Below, one piece after another: positions 1 through 12,859 of a stretch of DNA of 64,000 nucleotides (within the stretch, counting starts at the first letter, position 1; each line of letters begins with the position of its first letter). The DNA lies in the NCBI GenBank assembly GCA_963662155.1, contig OY759264.1, positions 18,353,642-18,417,641 on the forward strand, written 5' to 3'. The stretch is from Lamellibrachia columna (Eukaryota > Annelida > Polychaeta > Sabellida > Siboglinidae). The notes under the pieces were generated by a model. It saw only the letters and a program-made list of their open reading frames with translations, was not told the origin of the DNA and ran no database searches. Both the position numbers and the translations under genes were made by a program.

Positions 1-286
1 TCTGGGTCAGCATTGAAGCAGAGTATGACATTCAAGTATGTATCATCCCCTATAAGACCAGTACTATGTTCCGAAAGAGTTATATGTTCGGTTGGTGTGA
101 TTGGGCCAGCTTAATTGTCTTACCGATAAAGGTGGTGTGCAGGATGGGAGGGGAACATATTGTTGTTGTCATACACACCTAGCTAATCAGCTAGATGCTC
201 GCTACCCAGCCCAACAAACATGCTTTTCATCCTGCAGGCCAAACATTCATATCAATATCTTAAAAACGTCAATTTGATATATTCTT
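1..286. other. No gene recognised
   Basis: I see no coding potential, RNA gene or recognisable repeat in this stretch. It leads into the CR1-like fragments that follow. Confidence 0.4.
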
Positions 287-392
287 AACCTCCTTGTCTC
301 TAGAGTTGTTAAGCCAGGTTCTTTAAACCGTCCTTCAAATCTAAAGTCTCTCCGTAATTATTTTAGTTGCTCTCCTGTGTATTCGTTATAGC

Positions 393-395
<3 letters not shown>
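287..395 (-). mobile_element. CR1-like LINE fragment (ORF2 C-terminus)
   Basis: The + strand text here (cctccttgtctctagagtt, then gttgctctcctgtgtattcg) closely resembles 20120-20245 and 43797-43915. Read on the minus strand, those copies encode the LINE C-terminal segment with RRATKIIPELRDL and TLETRRLRGD. This is a short, non-coding remnant that runs straight into a (TA)n tract at 396. Confidence 0.7.
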
Positions 396-475
<80 letters not shown>

Positions 476-536
476 AATAGCTAGGCCTCAATCATTTTAG
501 TTGCTCTCCTGTGTATTCGTTATAGCGTATATATAT

Positions 537-578
<42 letters not shown>

Positions 579-629
579 AAATAGCTAGGCCTCACTTATA
601 ATATTGCATACAAGCTTGGACGCCATATC

Positions 630-666
<37 letters not shown>

Positions 667-679
667 GCTAGAACGAATT

Positions 680-738
<59 letters not shown>

Positions 739-933
739 TATATATATATAATTATATATATATATATAATTATATATATATATAATTATATATATATATA
801 TATATAAAGTAATAGCTAGGCCTCAATCATTTTAGTTGCTCTCCTGTGTATTCGTTATAGCGTATATATATATATAAAGTAATAGCTAGGCCTCACTTAG
901 AATATTGCATACAAGCTTGGACGCCATATCATT

Positions 934-1013
<80 letters not shown>

Positions 1014-1053
1014 GCTAGAACGAATTAACAACATATATATATATATATATATA

Positions 1054-1094
<41 letters not shown>
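396..1094. repeat. (TA)n arrays interleaved with duplicated LINE pieces
   Basis: Long TA tracts alternate with short repeated LINE-derived segments. The segment gttgctctcctgtgtattcg recurs near 366, 500 and 838. The segment aatagctaggcctca recurs near 475, 580, 812 and 880. The segment gcatacaagcttggacgcca recurs near 606 and 906. Both LINE orientations are present, so the block looks like local segmental duplication and inversion around unstable TA tracts. Confidence 0.8.
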
Positions 1095-1095
<1 letters not shown>

Positions 1096-1445
1096 TATGG
1101 CGTCCAAGCTTGTATGCAGTATTCTAAGTGAGGCCTAACTATTACTCTATAAAGCTATTTTTATAAAGCTATTTTCTTTATATGTTATATTTCCATTAAT
1201 CAACCCAAAATGTTATTACCTGTTGAAACTGCAATTCCATACTGCTCTGAAACTGCCATGTCCGCATGTATTGCTACTCCTAAGCTCTTTTAATTTATGA
1301 TAGTACCTAGAACGATATCTCCCATTTCATACTTTACATCCCTGTTCCCATGTCCTGTGTGTAGGCATTTATATTTCCACCAAAAATGAAAATATCTGCC
1401 ATTTTGTTTTATCTAATTTGTCTAGATCGTTCTGTAAATGTTGTT
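1095..1445 (-). mobile_element. CR1-like LINE fragment
   Basis: Read on the minus strand, the right end corresponds to the segment that encodes the GKCKCIHIGHGN region in the copy at 44050-44240, and the left end encodes [11 protein letters not shown]. Both frames are broken. The piece is 5' truncated and joins the TA mosaic at its left edge. Confidence 0.7.
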
Positions 1446-1453
1446 TATCACTA

Positions 1454-1912
1454 AGCATGGGTTTTTGTGTTAATTTCAATTGCTAATTTTTTCTTTCTTA
1501 ATTAACTCAATTAATTTAACTTAATTAATTAACTTTTCCAGAAAGGCTTATTTAATTTCATTTAATTAATTAACTTCACCAAAAGGGGTTAATTTAATTG
1601 ACACATTCTGAATTAACCCTCATCAATTAAGTGTTCATTTAAAAGTTTATATTACTGGGTAGTCCAGAGCCATGCTATCCAGGTGTTTTCAGAAGGCCTG
1701 CAGTCACTATTCCAGTAACTAGCCTGATAGAGATGAGCTACAGACATGTGTGAATGGGAGATAGAATATCACAGAGAACATAGACACTGTACCAACTGGG
1801 GTAGGCCAGTCATTCAGGCACCTATGAATTGGAGGGAACGTCTAGACAATAGAATGTCCTCTGGTAAGGTGATAAGTTGATGGCTAATCCTTGCAGCCAA
1901 GTGGACCTATAA
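1454..1912 (+). repeat. Unclassified interspersed repeat, copy 1
   Basis: About 450 bp, starting near agcatggg, passing through a TTAAT-rich segment and ending near gcagccaagtggaccta. Two further copies lie at 20712-21130 (inverted) and 47404-47837. Shared landmarks include gacaatagaatgtcctctgg followed by a gtgataagttgatgg-like segment. There is no ORF and no clear terminal inverted repeat, so it may be a SINE-like, MITE-like or LINE-UTR-derived family. Confidence 0.65.
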
Positions 1913-2315
1913 TTTGTGTGTGTGTACATATAACCATTAATGGGGAGATCGAAATATGTAATGTAGCTTCAGTTTTTGGATCTTTTTACAGTGCCAACGT
2001 AAAGTGAAACCAAAGGCATGTTTGGGGCCTTTGCACCTATAAAAGTACTTAAAAACTTACATTTGCAACTAAAATCTAGAATATCACGCAAGTGGTTAAC
2101 TAAATATACTCCGTTGAACAACGAAAATCTGTTTTTGCATGGGCAGCGCCATATTTGTTCAGAACCCACGTCAATATTGCTGACTAGGTTTCCAACATCT
2201 CCAACTTTAAACGCTTGATCTTAGGCGTGGACAATTTTAGTCACATACTTTCCACTAAGTTTGGACATGCTGTTTGCGTCTAAACTGAACTTATTTGGCA
2301 AGATAGTCTATTCAT

Positions 2316-2697
2316 TCATTGTTTACTAACCGCCTCGCGTTCCGATTTGACAGTTATCTTGTTATGATCGAGTGAGTGTTTGCGTTGTCTCGAAGCCTTC
2401 GACTGAAGTACTTGCTGGAAGATTGTTGGTAACGCTTCAGCCTTTAACGTTCTCCGTCGCCGATGTTTTGAAAGATATTGACCCGTTAGTTGATGGAAAT
2501 ATATCAACTTCAAAACATGACTCTTCAAAATAGTCCGAACAAAGTTTAGCATATTGCGTGGCCTTCCAACCAGCATGCCTGCAATTATGAATTCAATGCT
2601 TCACTACTGTCTGTTTTTTAAGAGGAATTCGATAAAAAGACAACTCTCTATACCTATCTGAATCATGCTTACATCCGAACGCTACACAGTACAACAT
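2316..2697 (-). pseudogene. THAP-domain zinc-finger pseudogene
   Basis: From the ATG at 2695-2697 the minus strand encodes MLYCVAFGCKHDS and then LSFYRIPL. This is the start of a THAP (C2CH) DNA-binding domain, which occurs in THAP transcription regulators and P-element-type transposases. Reading straight on, codon 2593-2595 is TGA where the family usually has Trp. The same frame then continues with AGWKATQYAKLCSDYFEES, where the zinc-ligand His of the usual C-S-D-H is Tyr. A frameshift near 2450-2475 leads to LKAEALPTIF, the hallmark AVPTIF-like box. The nonsense codon, ligand loss and frameshift together mark a decayed gene. I could not trace anything further downstream. An expressed, spliced variant is possible but less likely. 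Confidence 0.75.
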
Positions 2698-3393
2698 TGT
2701 AACATTGTAAGAGTTTTTGTTGCGTGTAAATCCAATATAAAAGCAAATAAAAATGTGACTGCACATCTCAACCACGTTAAAATATACGCGACATGCACAA
2801 CCTACAGCCGCGTTGGGGGATAATGGGCTGCTCACCGCTGATTGGTCAAAATTTCAAACACTGATGAATATGTCAGCCTCCACAAAAAAATACTTTAGAC
2901 CAGAATTTCGCACTTTTAGAACGGATTCCAAGTAAACCACTTGCGTGATATTCTTGGGTATAGTTGCAAATTGTTAGTTTTTAAGCATTCGTATAAGTAC
3001 AAATGCCCAAAACAATGCCTTTTGTTTCACCTTAAATCAAAAGCATACCAGTTTTGTGATGCACAAAAATAGTATATGCATATTTAAATACTAGTGTGTA
3101 AAGGGGAAACCTAATGATTTAGTATGAAACACTGCATAAATAACAACTTGGTGCGTAGAAAATAAGTAGTTGTCCGGTTTTGTTAATTTGGTAGTTGAAT
3201 ATAGGAGGAAACCCCACACCTGCAAATCTTCTGCCACAACCTTTCAATCCTTTCAAAAAAAGTTACAATTTTTTTTAACTAGTATCTACAACTTTAAAAA
3301 TGTGATCAAATGCCCCATGAAATATCTTGGCATGTAAGTATTGTATGAGCAAATCTCTTTCCAGCAAATTACAAAACACATTTCTGTTACAAG
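2698..3393. other. No gene recognised
   Basis: AT-rich sequence with no convincing ORF. The segment around 3034-3085 weakly resembles 47948-47995 (both have an aatcaaaagca...accag...tgca pattern), possibly an old dispersed repeat. Confidence 0.35.
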
Positions 3394-3470
3394 TCTTGTG
3401 ATTTTATAGCTGTTTTAAATGTGTAAACATTTCTAACAGCAACACATTATTTAATGTGTTAATTGTTAAT
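3394..3470 (+). repeat. Left inverted repeat flanking RTE-like LINE
   Basis: This segment (core ctgttttaaatgtgtaa, then aacacattat and gtgttaattgttaat) matches the reverse complement of 6712-6783, with a few mismatches and one short gap over about 75 bp. It lies just outside the LINE coding region. Confidence 0.8.
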
Positions 3471-3539
3471 ATGGATGTAAGGGATGTTTATGCGCTCAAC
3501 CGTAAATACATTCAAGTCAACCTCACCTCCCCATGGTGC

Positions 3540-6500
3540 AGCCTGGTAACCAGTACATTGTGCTGGGCTAACGAGGCTATGGCTAAGGGAAAGAAAACCC
3601 CGAAAATAAACCTACTGCGGAGGGCCAACAACCCTCCCAGCTCAAACGATGTTACGGAAATTAGAAGTGAATTTCAAAAGCCAGTTTGTGCTGGAAATGG
3701 CTACAGGAAGGCGACGGCCCAGATACCAGCTGATGATGACATCATTTATTTGGACAGTATGACGCTTCCGGATCAAAGCCAAAGGGAAGTTCGGAAGCTG
3801 ACAACGTCGTTAACTAAGCCAAACGTTAATGTAAATATAGGATGTTGGAATGTGAGAACGTTGTACTCTATCGGGAAATCATCCCAGCTTGCAAGAGAAA
3901 TGGATAAATATAAAATAGATGTCATGGGCATTAGTGAATGCAGATGGATGGGACAAGGAAAAGTCAAGATGAACACCGGAGAGAGCGTCATTTTTTCAGT
4001 GAGAGAAGACAACATACACAGACACGGAGTGACAATGATGATGACAAAGAAATCAGAACAAGCATTGATGGAATGGAAACCTATCAGCGATATAATTATT
4101 TATGCTAGATTCTTCTCCAGGTATGTAAAGCTATCGATCATACAAGTCTATGCACCAACGAATGAAGCCAACGTCGAAGATAAAGACAATTTCTACGAAC
4201 AGCTTCAGACAGTTGTGGACAGTGTTCATTAGTATGACATAATGTAATGGGGGATGTAAATGCCAAAGTTGGAGACGACAACGAAGGATATGAACACATA
4301 ATAGGACGCAATGGAGTAGGTGAACGAAATGACAATGGAGAAAGACTTGTTGACTTCTGCGGACTCAATAACCTCGTGGTAACAGGTACCATTTTTCCAC
4401 ATAAACTGATACATAAACATACATGGACATATCCAGGAGGAAAGACAAAGAATCAAATAGACCATGTGTTAGTGAGCAGGCAACACCGGACATCAGTAAT
4501 GGACACTAGGGCCATGAGAGGAGCCTACATTGCGAGCGACCTCCAATTAGTGCGATCAAAAATCAAGCTGAAACTAAAGAGAAAACAACAGAACAAGACG
4601 ATCAGAAAGAAATTTGATATAATTAAGTTACAGCAACCAGCTATTAAAGCCCAATTATCACTGACGTTGCGCAACAAATATGATATATTACAAGACTACG
4701 ACGAAACAGACGACGAAGAAGTTGAGAAACAATGGCAAGACTTTGAGGATGCATACAAAGAAACAGCTCAATAAGTACTGGGGTACAAAAAGAAAGGGCA
4801 AAAACCATGGATCAGCAAGGAGTCGTGGGAGTTAGTAGAAGAGAGAAAACGACTGAAGAACAACATCGAGCAGACAAAGTCAGACAGGATTAAGCAGAAT
4901 TACATGGATAAATAAAGGTGCAAAGACAAAGAAGTGAAGAAGAGCATGATACAAGACAAGAGGAAGTGGGTTGACCACCTTGCCATTGAAGCAGAGGAAC
5001 CAGCACATAACGGAAGAATGAAAGAAGTGTATGATATTACAAAAAGCCTCAGAAATGACAAACGTAAGACAACAAATGCAGTGAAAAACAAATGTGGAAA
5101 TTTAATAACGGAAAGATTGGCCAGAAGGAAGCGATGGAAAAAACACTTTTAGGAAATCCTTAATATACGTATACATGATGACACAGATGTGGAGATTAGA
5201 AATTAGAACAGCGCTATGGAAGATGAAAAACGGCTTGTCAAATTATTCAGAACATTTTGGGAAAAAGAGAAAGTGCCAAAACGTGGAAGCAGGGACTGAT
5301 CGTTAAAATACCGAATAAAGGTGACCTTACAGAGTGCGGGAATTGGAGAGGAATTACTTTGACATCTGTTCCTAGTAAAGTATTCGGAAGAGTACTCATT
5401 GACAGAATAAGAGATGGAGTTAACAGCAAGTTGAGAGACGAACAAGCGGGTTTCAGAAGTGGGAGAGGCACAGTAGAACATATATTTATTTTACGAAATA
5501 TTATAGAACAGGTAGTGGAATGGCAGGCAACTCTATACATCACGTTTGTGGACTTTGAAAAAGCGTTTGACTCAGTGCACTGAGAGAGTCTAAGGAAAAT
5601 TACGGAGAGCTATGAAATTCCATGCAAGATAATCCACATAGTACAGATGTTATACAAAGATAGTGAATGTGCTCTGTTAGACGATGGTGAGGAATCTGAG
5701 TGGTTCAAGGTCAAAACTGGAGTTATAAACAAGGAGATGTAATATCTGGATTTATCTTCTTGATAGTAGAGGACTGGATAATGAGAAACACAACAGCAGG
5801 AAATAAAACAGGGATAAGATGGAACTTCACGTCAAAACTAGAGGACCTGGACTTTGCCGACGACATAGCACTCATGTCATCATGCTACACACATATGCAA
5901 ACAAAGAAAATACAACTGAATCAATTTGCAGCAAGGACAGGACTAAGAATAAATAAAAAAGAAATCTCAAATATTGAGGATAAACAGCAAGTGCGAAAAC
6001 AGAATACTAATCGATGATCAAGAGCTAAAGGAAGTGGAGTATAACTACCTGGGTGCTAATGTCAGCAAGCAAGGAGGATGCGGTGATGACATTGTTAACA
6101 CAATTCGTAAAGCTAGGGTATCCTTCATGAAGCTAAAGCAAATATGGAATTCAAATATATACACATTGAGATCTAAATTGAGGCTTTTTAACACTCTTGT
6201 TAAACCAGTGCTGTTGTATGGAAATGAAACATGGGAAAATTAACGAAGGCGACAACAGAAAGTTAGATACATTTTATTTCAAGTGCTTAAGACGAATCCT
6301 ACAAATTCGATGGCCATACATTGTATCAAATCGAGATATTCTCGCAAAAACAAAATTGAAGATAATCAGCACCGAGGTCAAGTTAAGAAGATGGAAGTGG
6401 GTAGGACATATCCTACGAATGGACAAGAACAGCAAACGTGAGACGGCATTGACCTATACGCTTGAATGTAGAAGAAAGGTTGGTCGATCAAAGACAACGT

Positions 6501-6600
6501 GGCGATCAACTATTGAAAATGAAAGACGCATACTGGGGTGGAACAGCTGGAACGAAGCCAGACGTGTAGCAGCTGACAGAGCGAGCTAGAGGAGATGCAC
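3540..6600 (+). pseudogene. RTE/BovB-like LINE, EN and RT, degraded
   Basis: An apurinic/apyrimidinic-type endonuclease begins with NIGCWNVRTLY (near 3832) and continues through GISECRWMG, VYAPTNEA, GDVNAKVG and TWTYPGGKTKNQIDHVLVS. Reverse transcriptase motifs follow: NWRGITLTSVPSKVFGR (5340-5390), DEQAGFRSGRGTVEHIF, FVDFEKAFDSVH and DFADDIALMSS (5840-5880). The C-terminal KCLRRILQIRWPYIVSNRD and GRSKTTWRSTIENE end near 6588. The reading frame is broken by several stops and shifts (for example near 4232, 5152, 5583 and 6243), so no complete polyprotein remains. A short (TTAAA)n tail follows at about 6612-6632, as RTE elements often have. It would once have copied its own RNA into DNA at nicked targets. 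Confidence 0.85.
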
Positions 6601-6711
6601 TTCGGCCTTTAAATTAAATTAAATTAAATTAACCTCACACATTTCTTAGGTCAATAAAATAAAATTAACCTCCCGAATTCTTTAATTAAATTTACAATAA
6701 TTTTTAAATCA

Positions 6712-6781
6712 ATTAACAATTAACACATACATAATGTGTTGTTAGAATTGCTTACACATTTAAAACAGTTCTACAATCACA

Positions 6782-6783
<2 letters not shown>
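6712..6783 (-). repeat. Right inverted repeat flanking RTE-like LINE
   Basis: Reverse complement of the 3394-3470 repeat. Its outer edge abuts the (TA)n array starting near 6782. Confidence 0.8.
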
Positions 6784-7026
<243 letters not shown>

Positions 7027-7030
<4 letters not shown>

Positions 7031-8570
7031 ACTTACAAAGGTCCTAATACGGATCCTTCTGGCACCCCACTCAAGCCTGATTTCCAGTTTGAAACCTCCA
7101 CATGTACTACATCACGTTGTCTTCTGTCAGTCAGCCATTTTTATATCTAGTCGATTAGGCCACCCCCGATACCATGGACCTTTAATTTAAGTAGTAGTCT
7201 TTGACGTGGGCCTTTGTCGAAAGCTATCTTGGTAAGATGTTTGCTTCTTGCCTCTCAAAATGAACCACTCCCTCTTCTAATGACAAGTTGAACACTCTTG
7301 CAAGTGGTATAATTTGTTCTACTGTTTCCATATGTAGTTATGCGGAATTCCATCCACTCCAGGTATTATCCTTCATTGCCTTTATTTTCTTAGCTACCAT
7401 TTGTGGAGTTACAATTAACTGGCCTCAGTAGTCTGATTTAGCCTAATTATTCCTCAGCAAGTATTGTCTCTTGTCTTTATGTTTACCTTAACAAAATGTA
7501 TTTGATTATGGTCACTATTTCCCAATGGTTCATGTATGTTGGTTGACATTGTCCACTAATTTAATTTATGAAGACAAAATGAAATCTAATACATTCTCTC
7601 CCCTGATTGTTTCTAGGACGCGTTGAGTAAGGAAGCTATCCTGGGTTAAAAATATAAACTGTTGGTACTCAACCCCTGTACTCTCTAGCGATTTCCATTG
7701 TATGTGTCTGTGGTTAAAATCTTCCATTATGAGACATTCCTCTTGAGTCACTTTCTTTATAGCGTTTTGTATTTTTTTTTTATATTCTCTTCATTTATGT
7801 TTGGACTTCGGTAAACAAATCCACTAGTTTGTGTTGAATTTTCCAGTAACTATATTGCACCAAGCAGCTTCATACCAATGTGCATCCCTTTCATCAACCT
7901 GAATATGTTATTTTATATATAACATAACTCCCCCTCCCATTCTTTGTATTCAATCTCTCCTGTCAGTCATATGTCTGTATGCGTCTTTGTTGGCCCATAA
8001 ATTGGTTATACATATCTTGTGAAGGTCAGTATCTTTTACCATAATGTTTAATTAATTTTCATATTTACGCACACATTTAAAGCCAGCTTCAGAAATGTTT
8101 TCCGGACACATTTTTACTGATTTGTGTCACTAGTGGCCTCTTGTCCTGTTTGAGGCATCTCTATGTAACCAACTGCGCTTCTAGTTTAAACAATGTTTGC
8201 TAATATTTATTTTTACTTAGGTGATATCCTTGCTACTATCGACTGTTCCTAAAAGTTCATCCACAAACACTGCTGCACCCTTTCCACTTAGATGAAACCC
8301 ATCCCTCATGAACATGTCAGACCTCCCCAAAAAAACACCTCCACAAATCTTACTAACTGCCTGTATTTCTTAACTATGGCAGTTGTGCCCTTCATCTCTG
8401 CGTTATTTGTGCCATCGTGCACTAGAACAGATCCTCCCTTGCCAGGATGCAGGACTGTATCCACCCTTTCTGTGATGTCCTCTATTTTGCTTCTGGGAAA
8501 CAAACTACCACGTCACCCCCATTATTTAGAGCCTTTGTATGCCGTTTGCATGATACCGTCGTAGTCACAT
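7027..8570 (-). mobile_element. CR1-like LINE, 3' truncated (ORF1 esterase, EN, part of RT)
   Basis: Read on the minus strand, 8306-8503 encodes a GDSL/SGNH-esterase-like ORF1 segment (VLVHDGTNNAEMKGTTAIVKK, with YRQL after it). Next comes the endonuclease piece MEDFNHRHIQWKSLES and LTQRVLETIRGENVLDF (7566-7751). RT-derived text follows at 7040-7450, including [11 protein letters not shown] near 7040-7075. Stops and shifts interrupt every segment. ORF1 carrying an esterase domain is known for CR1-clade LINEs. The copy ends at a (TA)n tract on its 3' side. Confidence 0.75.
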
Positions 8571-9385
8571 GTTGACGCTGCATAGTAGACGGAAATATGC
8601 GACCAAGGCGACCGTTTCAGTTATAGTACGAATAAAATTACCAGCTAAAACATTTACTGATATTGCATAGTAATGAAATGTCGTAGCCTGAGCTATATGT
8701 TGCTTTATTTCGGAACATCTGGGCTACCATTAATTACAAATTAAACATATTTACCATGACGGAGATGATAATCCGTGACGCAGAGGACGAACTGTGACGT
8801 GCGTGCGTGCGTGCGTGCGTGCGTGGCTTATTATTGAATCGCTAACATTGTTTATAGCTGTTTCGACTATTTTAATACATCAAGTTATTTACGTCATCGT
8901 TGGTGTGACGCAAACGACCGTTTTTGTATTCATCACAATTTATTGCCATCTTTGCATCCATGTGTTAATGTCATGTTTGTTGAAGTTGTAGTTTTCATCT
9001 TTGAATTATGCGTACAAGAGTACATAGTTATCAACAAGTAATTGAACTGTATAATCTGTAGTGTTTCGTAGATAACATATAATAAGCATACGCTCTTGTT
9101 GGTTGACAAACATTGCATAAATATCGATATTTTCTATCGATCCTGGATGCCAGTAATTGAATCCTGCCCCCAATATATTATTATACAATTTAAAGTTTGT
9201 TGTAACAAGTTGTGTTTTCTCCTTAAATGTTATATATAACATTACATTTTCGTATCTCCTGACTACAATGTAACACCAAAAATCATCAATAAAAATTCAA
9301 AGATTCAGTCAAATTGTATATACAGCAAATCCGTTAATTTTTTTTTTTTTTTCATGAATGCATGAATCAAGTATATATGTTATAG
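8571..9385. other. No gene recognised; small (GCGT)n at 8797-8824
   Basis: Intergenic or intronic sequence with a short GCGT tetranucleotide run. A 14-base T run lies near 9339-9352, just before the first exon I can assign. I found no upstream exon of the kinase-KEN gene here. Confidence 0.4.
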
Positions 9386-9531
9386 GAGGTGCCGAGGATT
9401 GAACACAGTCAAAGATGGAGGGGAAAACTAGACAATCTGGAATGGCTGAAGAAGAATTCACCTGATCGTTTTGTTGATGGGCTTGGGCAGGTTGCATTAT
9501 GCATCGATGAAACATATAGGATCGGTAACGG
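9386..9531 (+). CDS. Kinase-KEN (IRE1/RNase L-like) exon A
   Basis: First exon I can assign to the IRE1/RNase L-like gene (residues 1-48 plus two bases of codon 49, counted from here). It follows the acceptor gttatag and ends at the donor gg|gtaact. It encodes a linker containing WRGKLDNLEWLKKNSPDRF, ending in ETYRIGN. The next exon supplies the missing base of Gly49 and continues CCGTSVYVG, so the joint rebuilds the kinase glycine loop I-G-N-G-C-C-G-T-S-V-Y-V-G. That fit, in both phase and motif, is the main reason to call this an exon. The acceptor could instead be 3 bases later. The true N-terminus must lie further upstream. Confidence 0.7.
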
Positions 9532-9794
9532 GTAACTATTATTTAAAAAAAAAAAACATTGATAGCATTCTCATGTTGGTTGGATACAGTAATATTGAAT
9601 GCAAATGAAGCTTGCAACGCAAGATGGGTTGGTTTCTGCTTTTAAAATGTGTATGTTTATGGATTGCTTTAATTGTGTGCAGTACGCGGTAATAAATTTC
9701 AAGATATGTTAAAGCTCAGTGTAAATGTAAAATAAACATCAAATTAATGTAAACATAAATTACCACGATATGTATGCTAATTAAATGTAACAGT

Positions 9795-11010
9795 ATATGG
9801 GTGTATAGAAAGAAGAATGGATCTCAGAGCAATGCAACAACATTGAAAAAGGCATGAAAGAGCGCAATAGCAAGAAAGCCTTTGATACACCGAAGAAGCT
9901 GACAAGAGCAACAACACAAGGCTACATTGATCGAAGATAAGAACGGCTCCCTGGTAACTGATAATGCGGCCGTTCGTACATAATGGACTGAGTATTGCGA
10001 AGAGCTCTACAATTACAAACTGAAACCAGATACCAGCATACTGGAAAGTAAAAACAACAGAACAATATTGATGAAACATGCGACATGCAAGTGATGAAAG
10101 AAGAAGTAGTTGAGGCATTGCGCACACTGAAAGGAGGGAAATCAACCGGCGCTGACAACATTCCAAACACGGCGGCCGTGATATGACAAAGGTCCGTACT
10201 ACACTATGCCAGAGGATATGGAAAACAACAGAATGGCCCAGAGAATGGACTCAATCCATGATCATTCCACTCCCAAAAAAGGAATTTAAGACTATGCAAA
10301 CATTACAGAACCATCAGCCTCACCAATCAACCAAGCAAGATCATGCTACGAGTCACCTTGAACACACTCGAAGGAAAAGCAGAAGAAATAGTGGCTGAAG
10401 AACAAGCAGGATTTAAGACCAGGAGAAGCACAAATGAGCACATCTTCAATGCAATATTGATCATACGAAAACACCTGCTTCACTAAAAAGACCTGATACA
10501 CAATTTCATTGATTTTAAGAAGGCGTTTGACCGTATCTGGCACGAAATCTTATGACAAGTCATGAGAAACTACAACATCGACGAAGGTCCGATAAGTCTG
10601 GACTCTGACAGCAGAGACAGAGTACAACAATCTGAAACGAAATGTTTCAGGAGACTCCTCCGCATTTCATATACTAAACACGAAACACACGAATATGTGA
10701 GACAACCAGTGGACTCCCTTGCTGGAAAACAAAAACCCTTGTTGGCAATAGTGAAACAACGCAAGCTCTCCTGGTTTGGCCACATCACTCGACACAACAC
10801 CATTGCAAAAAAAACATCCTGCATGGCGCCCTGGAGGGCAATAGATGATTGGGCCCCCAGATACAAAAATTACTAGATAACATACAATAATGGATGCATC
10901 GAGACTTATTGACTTTGCTACGCACATCAGCGGACAGGCAACGCTGGCGAGGACTGTGTGTGAATGGTACCCCTATGACCGTCCCGGTCAAGGGATGAAG
11001 GTGAAGGTGA
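9795..11010 (+). pseudogene. LINE fragment (RT part and C-terminus), RTE-like
   Basis: Recognisable pieces run EEVVEALRTLKGGKSTGAD (10100-10160), the finger region EEQAGFKTRRSTNEHIF (10398-10447), FIDFKKAFDRIWHEIL (10503-10553) and the C-terminal TKCFRRLLRISYTKHETH and LSWFGHITRHN. Several stops and a deletion between the RT palm start and the C-terminus inactivate it; no Y/F-A-D-D box remains. It ends near (GAAGGT)n at about 10997-11012. A second copy of the same family lies at 13375-14160. It sits in the intron between kinase exons A and B. Confidence 0.75.
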
Positions 11011-11245
11011 AGTATGTGGGTGTAGTGGCTTGCTGTGCGGTGTTTATGTATGATATTTTACATATACATGGATTTGAGTGGAATTTATCATTTATGTCTA
11101 CTTAATTATATATATTCTGCTTATCTGCTTATTGACTACCACAAACAAAATATAGTTTCTTGCGACTTGAAGGCACCCATGCAGACCAACAGCGGTATCG
11201 ACACAAACATGATGTTTAATGAAATGTGGCTTGTTTCATGTTTAG

Positions 11246-11408
11246 GTGTTGTGGCACATCTGTATATGTTGGTATGCTACGTGAGGATGGACGAGAGGTG
11301 GCAGTTAAGGAAGTGCTAAAGACAGGCAGCCAGTGGAAGGATTCAATGCAAGAAGAATTGGACATTCTTGCGAAGTTAATGCCACATGAAAATGTCGTTT
11401 CATACAAG
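11246..11408 (+). CDS. Kinase-KEN exon B (glycine loop, VAVK, helix C)
   Basis: Exon after the acceptor catgtttag, ending at donor aag|gtaaag. It encodes residues 49-103: CCGTSVYVG completes the ATP-binding loop, and REVAVKEVL carries the ATP-anchoring Lys (residue 70). MQEELDILAKL is helix C with its Glu, and HENVVSYK precedes the next beta strand. The exon starts with one base completing codon 49 and ends in phase 0. Dispersed LINE copies do not contain it. In IRE1 and RNase L this lobe binds nucleotide and drives dimerisation of the nuclease. Confidence 0.9.
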
Positions 11409-11842
11409 GTAAAGCCAGTTAACATTGACTTGGTTCATGATGTGAAACTTACATTACTTACATGTTTTTTAATGTTTGACTGGTCTGCCTCATTAATAAC
11501 AATAGCCCAATCTTCACATTTAATAATAACTTATATTATGCACAAACCAAGAGGCAATGCCACGGTATCATTAATATCCTTAATAATTTTACTCTACTCT
11601 TTGATCCACTGGATATTAGCTTAATATTTAAAAACATTTATTTTAATTATGTTTGTTGCGTGAAATATCACGCCATTATTTTGGGTGAGATACCTGACAT
11701 TATATTAGTCATTGTGTTTTTATTGTGAAGGTTATAGTTGCACAATAAATGACACCTTAACGTGTGGTTACTGGTCTATTCATCAAAGGTAGTTGAATTG
11801 AAAGACAATTGCCCAAAACCCAAAACTGTCAGCAGATGCCTA

Positions 11843-11890
<48 letters not shown>

Positions 11891-12364
11891 TCCAACTCTT
11901 CATTAATTTGAAAGTTTTACAAAAAACATATGAAATGCAAGAGATGTAACGTAGGAATCTCTATTCAAAAACCGCACAAAATGGTGATTGCTCTGCAACG
12001 ACGGTGCGGCACATTTTGAAGAAATACGAAATTGAGAAACACCGGTATCATTTGCACGAGTACATATTGTGAACTATATTGACAATACGAATACATATTA
12101 TGCTCATATACATTATGGGTTATGTAAATGTACTCGTGCTCAATGTAATCATATTTAGCCAGTACTGTTAGAATACATTTGAGTATGTTTGCTATGTCAT
12201 GCCGCGAAAACGATTTTTATTTCTTATTTTTATTTATTAAATTATTAACGACTACGACAATGAATTCATAAAGCGCAATAAGGAAATGTTTGACCTACAC
12301 ATGAAGTGACATATTTATGAGTCTCCACAGCTACAAAGACCAAAATAACTACAACTGAGCTTTG

Positions 12365-12457
<93 letters not shown>

Positions 12458-12859
12458 TATATATATAATTATATATATAATTATTATTATAAATGTTATA
12501 TATTTTTATTTATACTACTTTTTGTGTAACCTTAATCTTAATAACATAGCCGACTAACATACCCATCAATTCACCAAATACCAAAACGATATTGTGAAAA
12601 GCACGTTTAAGTTCTTCAAATGTATTTGCATTAATACTTCAAAATACTTTGTTATTTATAATTTATATGAATATGAAAATATTTTGTTACACGCACATAT
12701 TTTGTTACACAGCAAAGTATAATAATCCCTGCAGTATAATAATCCCTGCTGAACTGTTATGTTGAATGTCTTGTGAAATTGTTTCATTTGGATTTGGTAT
12801 TGTTGAAATTTATCACTTTGGTGGTTTGGATTACTTTTCTGCACATTGAATGCAGTGCA

